A stretch of DNA of 64,000 nt. Source: Achromobacter sp. UMC46. Lineage in GTDB: Bacteria > Pseudomonadota > Gammaproteobacteria > Burkholderiales > Burkholderiaceae_B. Location: positions 620,001 to 684,000 of the forward strand of contig NZ_LZZS01000004.1 in the NCBI RefSeq assembly GCF_014170335.1, in the 5' to 3' direction. The position numbers and the translations under genes are program-made. How positions within the stretch are numbered: the first letter of the stretch is position 1; each line of letters opens with the position of its first letter. Below the pieces are notes generated by a model, which worked only from the letters and a program-made list of their open reading frames with translations, did not search any database and had not been told where the DNA came from. This document shows positions 1 through 7,405 of the stretch, one piece after another.

Positions 1-450
1 GCCTTTGACCATGCGGTTCGCGCCCACGCCTTCCGCCAGCGCGCGGCCGACCTGGGCGCGAAAGCGCAATTGGCTGAATCTGGGCATCCACTTGGCGCAC
101 TGGAACGACAAGGCCATGGCCAGCTTCACGGCGTCCCACAAGGCTTCCTGCAACTGTTCGTTGGGGCCCGAGGCGACGATGGCGCCGTCGCGGTCGAAAT
201 GCGCCAGGCTGACGCCCGGGGTTTCGTTCAGCAGATCGATGCGCTTGGCGCCGACTTCGATGCCGTAGCTGGACGCATGCATCGAGGTCTCACAGGCGTC
301 GGTCAGGTAGAACGACGCGTCGTCCGGGTGCGCAATGAAGAAGGCGGCATGCTGGCCGTCGAGCCCCAGGGTCATGGGGGATACCGCGCGTATGGCGTGT
401 TCACCGGCCGGCAGGACGGTCCAGCCGGAGGCTTCCAGAAAAGTGCTCAT
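1..450 (-). CDS. DUF1828-like protein of unknown function, 3' end outside the window
   Basis: An open frame runs leftward from the ATG at 450 to the window edge without a stop, so at least 150 residues are present and the C-terminus is missing. The start overlaps the TGA of the upstream gene as ATGA, so the two are probably translationally coupled. The sequence reads as a soluble alpha/beta protein (segment FYLTDACETSMH about residue 47, then GIEVGAKRIDLL). The pattern is reminiscent of the DUF1828 domain often found in prophage-borne genes, but this is family recall, not a search. No function can be assigned. Confidence 0.6.
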   Translation of the reverse strand, partial: MSTFLEASGWTVLPAGEHAIRAVSPMTLGLDGQHAAFFIAHPDDASFYLTDACETSMHASSYGIEVGAKRIDLLNETPGVSLAHFDRDGAIVASGPNEQLQEALWDAVKLAMALSFQCAKWMPRFSQLRFRAQVGRALAEGVGANRMVKG

Positions 451-983
451 AGGATCAGTTCGATTTGGCGGCCTTTGAGGGGATGCGCGAATCCGCCGGC
501 AAGGGTCAGGTTCGCCCGCGGCAAGAAATACTGCATCAGCGCGCCGATAGTGTGCAGGGCGGGCACGACGGGTTCGGCATAGCCTTCGCCTTCGTCCACC
601 CAGATATGTTCGTGGCTGCGGTCTGCAAGCGGCTTGCGGTACTGTGGCCGGCCCACGCCGATCAGGCTGGTGTGGAAGGAATCGTCCGTGTCCACGCCCA
701 ACACCCGGTGCGGGCCGACAAAAAGGCTGGCACAGAACGCTTCCGTCAGGAAGATCGTGGCCTGGCCATGCACGGCGGTGCGCGCACCGCGGTAGATCAC
801 CCGGAAAATCACATCGTCGCGCACGTCGCCCTTGACCTTGCACGCGCTGGCGAACTCCATCCATTGGATGTTGTTGGCGGCGGGCTTCGGGATCCAGGAG
901 ATCGGTTTTACGGTTTCCTTGGGTTCGGCAAGGATCTCTTGCACCTCATCAACGGTGATTAACGGTTCGAACTTGTTGGCCAT
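447..983 (-). CDS. Hypothetical protein, first gene of a two-gene unit
   Basis: 178 residues starting MANKFEPLITVDEV, with no signal peptide or membrane segment. It ends FAHPLKGRQIELIL and its stop overlaps the next start (ATGA). I do not recognise the family. The aromatic- and His-rich middle (VDTDDSFHTSL, DRSHEHIWVDEGEGY) suggests a globular protein. The 130 bases upstream of the start hold a perfect 30-bp palindrome containing a LexA-type box (1110-1139), so this pair may be damage-inducible. No good Shine-Dalgarno precedes the ATG. Confidence 0.65.
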   Translation of the reverse strand: MANKFEPLITVDEVQEILAEPKETVKPISWIPKPAANNIQWMEFASACKVKGDVRDDVIFRVIYRGARTAVHGQATIFLTEAFCASLFVGPHRVLGVDTDDSFHTSLIGVGRPQYRKPLADRSHEHIWVDEGEGYAEPVVPALHTIGALMQYFLPRANLTLAGGFAHPLKGRQIELIL

Positions 984-1109
984 GGAACGGATCTAGGGTC
1001 TTGGAATTGCGCTACGGATGCGCTGCGCCGCTCGCGACAGGGCGCAGGGAACTCATGCGCGCAAACAGTGCGAGGGGGCGTAATCTTACAAGATGAAGAC
1101 GGGATGACC

Positions 1110-1139
1110 CCTTTAGCTGTATATCCATACAGCTAAAGG
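1110..1139. promoter_or_regulatory. Perfect 30-bp palindrome containing a LexA-type box
   Basis: Two 13-base arms (CCTTTAGCTGTAT and its complement) flank ATCC. The centre reads CTGTATATCCATACAG, which fits the LexA consensus CTGT-N8-ACAG and differs by one base from the reverse complement of the phage LexA box at 51197-51212. It sits 127 bases upstream of the leftward pair starting at 983 and just downstream of the metallopeptidase gene. No T-tract follows on either strand, which argues against a terminator. LexA control is inferred. Confidence 0.5.
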
Positions 1140-1169
1140 TGGGGCGAGTGATTGCGGGTCAGCGGCGGG

Positions 1170-2024
1170 TCAGAGCGCGCTGGCCGAGAACGTGTCGCAT
1201 TGCTTGATGTTGCCGCTTTCCAGCCCGCGCTTGAACCAGCGCACACGTTGGGCCGACGAGCCGTGCGTGAACGAGTCCGGCACGGCATAGCCCTGGGCTT
1301 GCTTCTGCAGCCGGTCGTCGCCGATGGCGGTGGCCGCTGCCAGCGCTTCCTCGACGTCGCCGCCTTCCAGAATGTTGCGCGCGGCATTGGCGCGTTGCGC
1401 CCACAGGCCGGCGAAGCAGTCGGCCTGCAGTTCCACCCGCACGGACAGCGCATTGGCTTGCGCCGGATTGCGGCGGCGCAACTGATCCACCTGGTCCGAG
1501 ATGCCCAGCAGGTGCTGCACATGGTGCCCCACCTCATGCGCGATCACATACGCCTGCGCGAAGTCGCCCGGCGCCTTGAACTTGTTCTGCAATTCATCGA
1601 AGAAGGCCAGGTCGATATAGACCTTGCTGTCGCCAGGACAGTAGAACGGGCCCATCGCCGATTGGCCCGTGCCGCAGGCGGTGGGCGTGGCGCCGCGGAA
1701 CAGCACGAGCTTGGGCGCGACATATTGGCGGTTCAGATCCTTCTGAAAGATCGCGGTCCAGGTGTCTTCGGTTTCGCCCAGCACCTTGGCCACGAAGCGG
1801 GCTTGCGGATCGTTGACGGGGGGGCGGGTGGCAGGCGCCTGCTGCTGGGTCTGGGGCGGGCCTTCGGCCATTTGCAGGACCACGCTGGGGTCCACGCCAA
1901 AATACATGGCCACCAAGGCAAGTACTATCGTACCGATGCCGATGGTTCCACGGCCGCCGATACGTGGACCGCTGGCACGTCGGTCTTCCACATTGTCGCT
2001 TTCACGCGAGTCATCGAGGCGCAT
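1170..2024 (-). CDS. ypfJ: YpfJ-type neutral zinc metallopeptidase
   Basis: 284 residues. A hydrophobic segment at about residues 27-45 (GIGTIVLALVAMYFGV) anchors the protein in the membrane, followed by a Pro/Gln-rich linker. The zinc site is HEVGHHVQ (about residue 163), with the third ligand probably in VELQADCFAGLWA. The family motif FYCPGDSKVYIDLAFF is present. Length and order match the KPN_02809/YpfJ neutral zinc metallopeptidases, whose substrate is not established. A GGAG lies upstream of the ATG. It is transcribed divergently from the gene at 2111. Confidence 0.85.
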   Translation of the reverse strand: MRLDDSRESDNVEDRRASGPRIGGRGTIGIGTIVLALVAMYFGVDPSVVLQMAEGPPQTQQQAPATRPPVNDPQARFVAKVLGETEDTWTAIFQKDLNRQYVAPKLVLFRGATPTACGTGQSAMGPFYCPGDSKVYIDLAFFDELQNKFKAPGDFAQAYVIAHEVGHHVQHLLGISDQVDQLRRRNPAQANALSVRVELQADCFAGLWAQRANAARNILEGGDVEEALAAATAIGDDRLQKQAQGYAVPDSFTHGSSAQRVRWFKRGLESGNIKQCDTFSASAL

Positions 2025-2110
2025 ACTGTTTCTCCGGGCGGGTCGGCGTTCCCGCCATTTTGCATCGCCGCGCCATGCTGGGCGGCATTCAAGAGTGTTA
2101 GGATAATCCC

Positions 2111-2737
2111 ATGGCCTTGTATTTATCTATTCATCCTGCGAATCCTCAACCTCGCCTGCTCAAGCAGGCAGCCCAATGGCTGAACGATGGAGGCCTGGTG
2201 GCGGTGCCCACCGACTCCAGCTATGCCGTCGTCGCGCGCCTGGACGACAAGGACGCCGCGGACGGCTTGCGCCGCCTTCGCGGCCTGGACGAAAGACACC
2301 ACCTGACCCTGCTGTGCCGCGACCTGGCTGAAATCGGCCACTTCGCCCGCGTGGACAACAAGCAGTACCGCCTGCTGAAGGCGGCTACGCCGGGTCCGTG
2401 GACCTTCATTCTGGAAGCCACCAAAGAAGTGCCGCGGCGCGTCTCGCACCCGTCGCGCAAGACCATCGGCATCCGCGTGCCGGACCATGCCGTCATGCTG
2501 GGCCTGCTTGAGCAAGTGGGCGCGCCCCTGCTTTCCACGACCCTGATCCCCAAGGACGAAACGGACGCGTTGAACGACGCCGAAGACATCCGCGCCCGCT
2601 ACGACCACGATCTGGCGGCCATCATCGACGCGGGCGCCTGCCCGCAATCGCCGACCACGGTGATCGACCTGACCAGCGAAGACCCGGTGGTCGTGCGCGT
2701 CGGCCGCGGCGACCCGGCCACGCTCGGCCTTGCCTGA
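2111..2737 (+). CDS. Sua5/YciO/YrdC-family protein (YciO-like)
   Basis: 208 residues of the YrdC domain. The signatures are GGLVAVPTDSSYAVV near the N-terminus, the basic GLDERHHLTLLCRDL motif and the C-terminal SPTTVIDLTSEDPVVVRVGRG. TsaC/Sua5 proteins make threonylcarbamoyl-AMP for tRNA t6A37. The YciO branch shares the fold but its biological role is less certain. The length (about 206 aa, without the extra Sua5 domain) and KxR-variant residues fit YciO better. It is followed after 73 bases by a membrane protease gene, probably in the same transcript. Confidence 0.85.
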   Translation: MALYLSIHPANPQPRLLKQAAQWLNDGGLVAVPTDSSYAVVARLDDKDAADGLRRLRGLDERHHLTLLCRDLAEIGHFARVDNKQYRLLKAATPGPWTFILEATKEVPRRVSHPSRKTIGIRVPDHAVMLGLLEQVGAPLLSTTLIPKDETDALNDAEDIRARYDHDLAAIIDAGACPQSPTTVIDLTSEDPVVVRVGRGDPATLGLA

Positions 2738-2809
2738 TCCTTTCCCGCTCCGCAGTGCCTTGCGTGCCGGCCCCTGCCGGCACGCGGCTCATCTACAATC
2801 CGGCTCGCC

Positions 2810-3457
2810 ATGAACGACATCATCCAAACCATTGCGGTCTACGCGATACCGGTCATCTTCGCCATCACCCTGCACGAAGCCGCGCACGGCTACGTCGCGC
2901 GGATGTTCGGCGACCCGACGGCCTACGAGGCCGGCCGCATCAGCCTGAATCCGGCGCGGCATATCGACCCGATCGGCACCTTGCTGGTGCCGGTCGTCAT
3001 CCTGTTGGCGTCCAAGCTGCTGGGCAGCCCGGGCATGCTGTTCGGCTGGGCCAAACCCGTGCCGGTGGACTTCGGCCGCCTGCGCCGTCCCAAGCGCGAC
3101 ATGCTGTGGGTGGCGCTGGCCGGGCCTGCCGCCAACCTGCTGATGGCCGTCCTGTGGGCGTTTTCACTGCGCCTGATGCTGGAATCCGGCATGCAGGAGT
3201 CATTCTGGTTCCAGATGGGCGTGGCCGGGGTGAACATCAACCTGGTGCTGATGGCGCTGAACCTGCTGCCGATCCTGCCGCTGGATGGGGGACGCATCTT
3301 GTTCAGCCTGCTGCCGAACCGCCTGGCCTGGCAATACTCGAAAATCGAGCCGTATGGCCTGATGATCGTCATCGTCCTTCTGGTCACCGATGTGCTTTGG
3401 CTTCTGATGCGTCCGGTGTACGAGTTTGGAACGACTATCGTCCAGTGGTTTCTGTAG
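2810..3457 (+). CDS. Site-2 protease family (M50) membrane metalloprotease
   Basis: 215 residues, largely hydrophobic, with about five to six membrane segments. The metal-binding HExxH is HEAAHGYVA at about residues 22-30. The second M50 motif LPILPLDGGRILFSLLPNR supplies the Asp ligand. These proteins cut substrates within the membrane, and this short subfamily without a PDZ domain has no known substrate. The order YciO - site-2 protease is common in betaproteobacteria, which supports the call. dapA begins 88 bases downstream. Confidence 0.88.
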   Translation: MNDIIQTIAVYAIPVIFAITLHEAAHGYVARMFGDPTAYEAGRISLNPARHIDPIGTLLVPVVILLASKLLGSPGMLFGWAKPVPVDFGRLRRPKRDMLWVALAGPAANLLMAVLWAFSLRLMLESGMQESFWFQMGVAGVNINLVLMALNLLPILPLDGGRILFSLLPNRLAWQYSKIEPYGLMIVIVLLVTDVLWLLMRPVYEFGTTIVQWFL

Positions 3458-3544
3458 GATTCCGGCCAAATTCCGTTAAACTCAGCGGTTTCATTGATTC
3501 TGGCCCTGTGGCATCCTGCCGTGGGGCGTTGGAGCCCTACATTT

Positions 3545-4450
3545 ATGGCATCCCCTGCAACCGCCGCAGGCGTTAATTTCCAGGGCAGCTTGGTGGCCCT
3601 GGTCACTCCCATGCAGCCCGACGGCAGCCTGGATTACGCTGCCTACCGGTCATTGATCGACTGGCACGTCCAGGAAGGAACCGACGCGCTGGTAGTGGTG
3701 GGCACCACCGGGGAGTCTCCCACGGTCTCCATGGAAGAGCACGCGGAATTGATCCGCGTCGCGGTTGAACATGCCGCCGGCCGCATCCCGGTCATCGCCG
3801 GCGTGGGCGCCAACTCCACCGACGAAGCCATCCACCTGACGCGCCATGCCAAAGCGGTTGGCGCGCAGGCTGGCCTGTCGGTCGTCCCTTACTACAACAA
3901 GCCTTCGCAAGAAGGCTTGTATCGCCACTTCCGCACGATCGCGGAAGCCGTCGATCTGCCGACGATCCTGTACAACGTGCCGGGCCGCACCGTGGCCGAC
4001 ATGACCAACGACACGGTCCTGCGCCTGGCTCAGGTGCCGGGCATCATCGGCATCAAGGACGCAACCGGCGACATCGCCCGCGGCGGCCTGCTGCTGCGCG
4101 AAGCGCCGGCGGGCTTCCAGGTCTTCAGCGGCGACGATCCCACTGCCGCCGCCCTGATTCTGCTGGGCGCGCGCGGCAACATCTCGGTGACTGCCAACGT
4201 GGCGCCCAAGCTGATGCGCGACCTTTGCGCCGCGGCGCTGGCCGGCGATGTGCCGAAAGTCCGTGAACTTAACGCGTACCTGGCGCGTCTGAACAAGGCT
4301 TTGTTCGTTGAAGCCAATCCCATCCCCGTCAAGTGGGCGTTGGCCGAAATGGGCCGCAGCACACTGGGCTACCGGCTCCCGCTGGTTGAACTGGGGACGC
4401 AGAACCACGAAGTCGTGCGTCGTGCGCTCCAGGAAACGGGTCTGCTCTAA
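3545..4450 (+). CDS. dapA: 4-hydroxy-tetrahydrodipicolinate synthase
   Basis: 301 residues, a TIM-barrel aldolase. It condenses pyruvate with aspartate semialdehyde in the first committed step of lysine/diaminopimelate synthesis. Visible motifs are [11 protein letters not shown], the catalytic Tyr in [12 protein letters not shown] and the Schiff-base Lys in [12 protein letters not shown] chose the ATG at 3545 ([12 protein letters not shown]) because GGAG stands 10 bases upstream; the frame is open further upstream but without a better signal. bamC follows 17 bases after the stop, the conserved dapA-bamC arrangement. Confidence 0.96.
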   Translation: MASPATAAGVNFQGSLVALVTPMQPDGSLDYAAYRSLIDWHVQEGTDALVVVGTTGESPTVSMEEHAELIRVAVEHAAGRIPVIAGVGANSTDEAIHLTRHAKAVGAQAGLSVVPYYNKPSQEGLYRHFRTIAEAVDLPTILYNVPGRTVADMTNDTVLRLAQVPGIIGIKDATGDIARGGLLLREAPAGFQVFSGDDPTAAALILLGARGNISVTANVAPKLMRDLCAAALAGDVPKVRELNAYLARLNKALFVEANPIPVKWALAEMGRSTLGYRLPLVELGTQNHEVVRRALQETGLL

Positions 4451-4467
4451 ATATCGTGAGGATACGT

Positions 4468-5592
4468 ATGAACAAGCGTCATGCCGGTTTGTCGGCATTG
4501 ATGTCTCTGGTGTTGTTGGCCGGCTGCAGCGAGGTCAATCAATTCCTGGGCAATGAAGAATCCGTCAACTACAAGAGCGCCGTCACCCAGCGAGGAGAGC
4601 CTCTGAGCATCCCGCCGGATCTGACTCAGGCCAACAGCGACCCGCGCTATCGCGCTCCCGCTTCGGGCTCGACGACGTACTCGCAGTTCCAGCAACAGGG
4701 CCAGGCGCAAGCCACCGCCCCGAAGACCAGCAACGTGCTGCCCGGCCGCCAGGACATGCGTGTCGAGCGTGACGGCGACCTGCGTTGGCTGGTCGTGGAC
4801 CGTGCTCCCGAAGACGTGTTCCCGCGTCTGGTCGACTTCTGGACCGAGAACGGCTTCACCGTGGCCAGCAACAACCCCAGCGCCGGCCTGATCGAAACCG
4901 ACTGGGCGGAAAACCGCGCCAAGATCCCGGAAAGCTGGCTCCGCCAGGCATTGGGCGCGGTGCTGGAATCCGCCTGGGATAGCGGCGAACGCGAGAAATT
5001 CCGCACCCGCGTCGAACGCGTCAACGGCCACACCGAGGTCTATGTCAGCCATCGCCAGATGCTTGAAAAGCGCGTCGGCTCCGACGGCGGCCAGGTGCAG
5101 TGGCAGAACGGCAAGGAAGATCCGGGCCTGAACGCCGCCATGCTCGCCCGCATGATGGTCTACCTGGGTTCGGACGTGGACAACGCCCGCAAGCTGGTGC
5201 AGCAGGCGGAAGCCGCGCCGCAGAAGCCGGCCGTCGAGGAAGATGTCCGTACGCAAGGCGCCTCGTTGCTGGTGGCTGAATCGTTCGACCGCGCATGGCG
5301 CCGCGTCGGCGTGGCGCTGGACGGCGGCGGTTTCGCCGTGGACGACCGCGACCGTTCCGCTGGCGACTACTTCGTGCGCTACGTCGATACCGACACCGGC
5401 GAAAAGAACGAGCAACCGGGCTTCTTCGGCCGCATGTTCTCGGGCGACAAGAAGGCCGAGGCGCCGCAATACCGCATCCACCTGGCCGCCACGGGCGATC
5501 AGACCACGGTGACGGTGCTGGACTCCACGGGCGCCCGCGACAACAGCGCTACGGCCCAGCGTCTGCTGAGTGTCTTGAAGGACAAGATGTAA
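4468..5592 (+). CDS. bamC: Outer membrane protein assembly factor BamC, lipoprotein
   Basis: 374 residues with a lipoprotein signal peptide (MNKRHAGLSALMSLVLLAGC; lipobox LLAGC, Cys 20). The flexible N-terminus has the conserved NYKSA segment known to contact BamD (here SVNYKSAVTQRGEPLSIPPD), followed by two helix-grip domains (about residues 90-210 and 255-374). BamC is an accessory subunit of the BAM complex that inserts beta-barrel proteins. It sits directly after dapA, as in many proteobacteria, and is followed by a strong intrinsic terminator. Confidence 0.95.
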   Translation: MNKRHAGLSALMSLVLLAGCSEVNQFLGNEESVNYKSAVTQRGEPLSIPPDLTQANSDPRYRAPASGSTTYSQFQQQGQAQATAPKTSNVLPGRQDMRVERDGDLRWLVVDRAPEDVFPRLVDFWTENGFTVASNNPSAGLIETDWAENRAKIPESWLRQALGAVLESAWDSGEREKFRTRVERVNGHTEVYVSHRQMLEKRVGSDGGQVQWQNGKEDPGLNAAMLARMMVYLGSDVDNARKLVQQAEAAPQKPAVEEDVRTQGASLLVAESFDRAWRRVGVALDGGGFAVDDRDRSAGDYFVRYVDTDTGEKNEQPGFFGRMFSGDKKAEAPQYRIHLAATGDQTTVTVLDSTGARDNSATAQRLLSVLKDKM

Positions 5593-5631
5593 AGCATGGC
5601 CGATCGGCGCTTCGGCGCCGGTTCAAGGCAG

Positions 5632-5657
5632 AAGGCCCCCGCAAGGGGGCCTTTTTT
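5632..5657 (+). terminator. Intrinsic terminator after bamC
   Basis: AAGGCCCCC and GGGGGCCTT pair around a GCAA loop, followed by a run of Ts. It lies 40 bases after the bamC stop and ends the dapA-bamC transcript. Confidence 0.9.
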
Positions 5658-5690
5658 CATGGGCGCGCGCGGCGCTGCGTCGTGGGCCCA

Positions 5691-5737
5691 GACGTGAACA
5701 AGCCCCGGCAATGTCGTTGCCGGGGCTTGTTCACGTC
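5691..5737. repeat. 47-bp near-perfect inverted repeat between convergent genes
   Basis: Two 21-base arms (left arm begins gacgtgaacaagcccc) flank the loop TGTCG with no mismatch. It lies between bamC and the leftward lipoprotein gene. It probably terminates the latter (CAAGCCCCGGCAA stem), although the T-tract is poor. The unusually long stem could also stall transcription from both sides. Confidence 0.7.
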
Positions 5738-5766
5738 TTCAGAGCGGGGGTTCGTCTCTGTTTTTA

Positions 5767-5994
5767 TTAAGACGCCGGGGTGGTCGAGCCGCCCGGGGTA
5801 TTCGAACCGCCACCAGGCGTGGTGCCGGGGGTGGGTGCCGGAGCCGGCGACGTGGCCGGCGGCGTCGTGCTGGGGGCAGGCGTGCTTGCGCCCGGAGTGG
5901 GGTTGTTCGCGGGCGCCGGGGCATCTTCCTTCTTGTTGCAAGCGCTGAGCGAGACTGCCAGCACCGAGGCAATAATCAAGGTTTTGCTCATCAT
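5767..5994 (-). CDS. Small Pro/Thr-rich lipoprotein
   Basis: 75 residues. A short signal peptide ends in the lipobox LSAC (Cys 19). The mature part is almost entirely Pro, Thr, Ala, Gly and Ser, with TPAPSTTPPATSPAPAP-like stretches, so it is probably an unstructured surface or periplasmic tether. AGGAG precedes the first of two ATGs by seven bases. No catalytic residues are present. Small lipoproteins of this kind are common in Achromobacter/Bordetella; function unknown. Confidence 0.75.
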   Translation of the reverse strand: MMSKTLIIASVLAVSLSACNKKEDAPAPANNPTPGASTPAPSTTPPATSPAPAPTPGTTPGGGSNTPGGSTTPAS

Positions 5995-6211
5995 TTTTGG
6001 ACTCCTGTAGATGACGACTCTTGAAACCCCCTTAGGGGAAACCAGAATCCAGGCTACAGGAAGCTTGCGGCCGATCGCGTGTGAAAGTTAAAAAGGTCGC
6101 ATCCCAACGGCAACAAACCTTTCAGCTCGGTGTTATGTCTTTCCTTATGTGACCGCACGCATAGACCTGATTGCGTTCTGTGCAAGTCAGATACGCGCAG
6201 GTGTCCGGATA

Positions 6212-7405
6212 CTACGCCGCCACGTAATGAATCCAGCCGGAATCCAGCCAATCCGCCAGGCAAGAACGGGCATCGTCGGAAAGTTTGGCGCAGGCCGGGG
6301 CGGCGCAATCCAGGCTGCGGGCGTCCGCCAATGCGCGCAGGGCGGCGTCGGCAGGTGTCATCGCGGTTTCACCGTTGATGAAGAGCTGCTTGCCGCGATA
6401 CAGCATGCGGGTGCGGCGATCCAGCACCAGGCGGCCCGAGGCGGGCCAGTCTTCTTCCAGGTCCACGTCCATGCCCTCGGGCGCGTCGAACACGCTCTGG
6501 TTGTGCGGTTCGGTCAGCCAGCAACCCAGGAAGCGCGACGCCAGCGCATCGTCGAAGCGCAGCTTTTCGACGGTTTCCAGCGTGGCGGCCACCAAGGCAT
6601 CGGGCAGCGCCGCGGGCGTGTCGACGGCAGGCTGGCCCGGATCGCGGTAGACGGCCGACAGTTTGGGGCCGGGCAGGGCGGGTTCGCCGTAGGGGCCGCC
6701 CAGGAGGCCGACGCGCGCCATGACCTGGTCGGCGGCGGCTTCCAGCAGGCCGCGCGCCAGCGTGGCCTGCGTGGGGGCGCGGAACCCGATCGAGATGGTC
6801 ATGCAGCCGTCGCCCATGGCGATGCCGTCATGGGCCGCCTGGGGCGGCAGATAGAGCATGTCGCCGGGGACCAGCACGGCCTTTTCTTCTGGCTGGAAGT
6901 TGCTGAGGATCTTCAGCGGCAGGCCGGGTTCCAGCGACAGGTCCTTCTGGCGGCCGTAGCGCCATTCGCGTTCGCCGGCGGCTTGCAGCAGGAACACGTC
7001 ATAGCTGTCGAAGTGCGGGCCCACGCCGCCACCGTGGCTGGCGATGCTGATCATCACGTCGTCCAGGCGGGCGTCGGGGATGAAACGGAACAAACCCATC
7101 AGTTCGGAGGCCGCATCGCTCAGCAGGTCCACGCTTTGAATCAGCAGCGTCCAGTCGCCTTCGTTGTCTTTGGGCAGGCGGGCGAACGGGCCGTTCTCCA
7201 TCTGCCATTCGCCGTTCTCGCGCCAGATCAGGCGCGACTCGACATCGTCACGACGCGCCAGCTTCTTGATGGCGGCGATGGTCAGCGGCGGCTTGAAGCC
7301 GGGGATGGCCTGGCGGATCAGCAGCGGCTTGCGCTGCCAATAGCGGCGCATGAAGTCGTTTGGGCTTTGGTTGCCCAGCAGCGGCAGGCGTTGGTCGAGG
7401 TTCAT
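6212..7405 (-). CDS. roxA: Ribosomal oxygenase, JmjC/cupin-4 family (RoxA/YcfD)
   Basis: 397 residues. The JmjC iron site HxD is seen in [15 protein letters not shown] and the distal His in [11 protein letters not shown], with [13 protein letters not shown] near the N-terminus as in YcfD. RoxA is a 2-oxoglutarate/Fe(II) oxygenase that hydroxylates an arginine of ribosomal protein uL16. The start overlaps the mutS stop (ATGA), so translation is probably coupled to mutS. Any effect of the prophage on mutS transcription may therefore reach this gene. Confidence 0.92.
   Translation of the reverse strand: MNLDQRLPLLGNQSPNDFMRRYWQRKPLLIRQAIPGFKPPLTIAAIKKLARRDDVESRLIWRENGEWQMENGPFARLPKDNEGDWTLLIQSVDLLSDAASELMGLFRFIPDARLDDVMISIASHGGGVGPHFDSYDVFLLQAAGEREWRYGRQKDLSLEPGLPLKILSNFQPEEKAVLVPGDMLYLPPQAAHDGIAMGDGCMTISIGFRAPTQATLARGLLEAAADQVMARVGLLGGPYGEPALPGPKLSAVYRDPGQPAVDTPAALPDALVAATLETVEKLRFDDALASRFLGCWLTEPHNQSVFDAPEGMDVDLEEDWPASGRLVLDRRTRMLYRGKQLFINGETAMTPADAALRALADARSLDCAAPACAKLSDDARSCLADWLDSGWIHYVAA

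Noticed and set aside
1110-1139. Palindrome as intrinsic terminator of the metallopeptidase gene
   Set aside because: Low GC stem and no T-tract; the central CTGT-N8-ACAG fits a LexA box better, although a dual role cannot be excluded.
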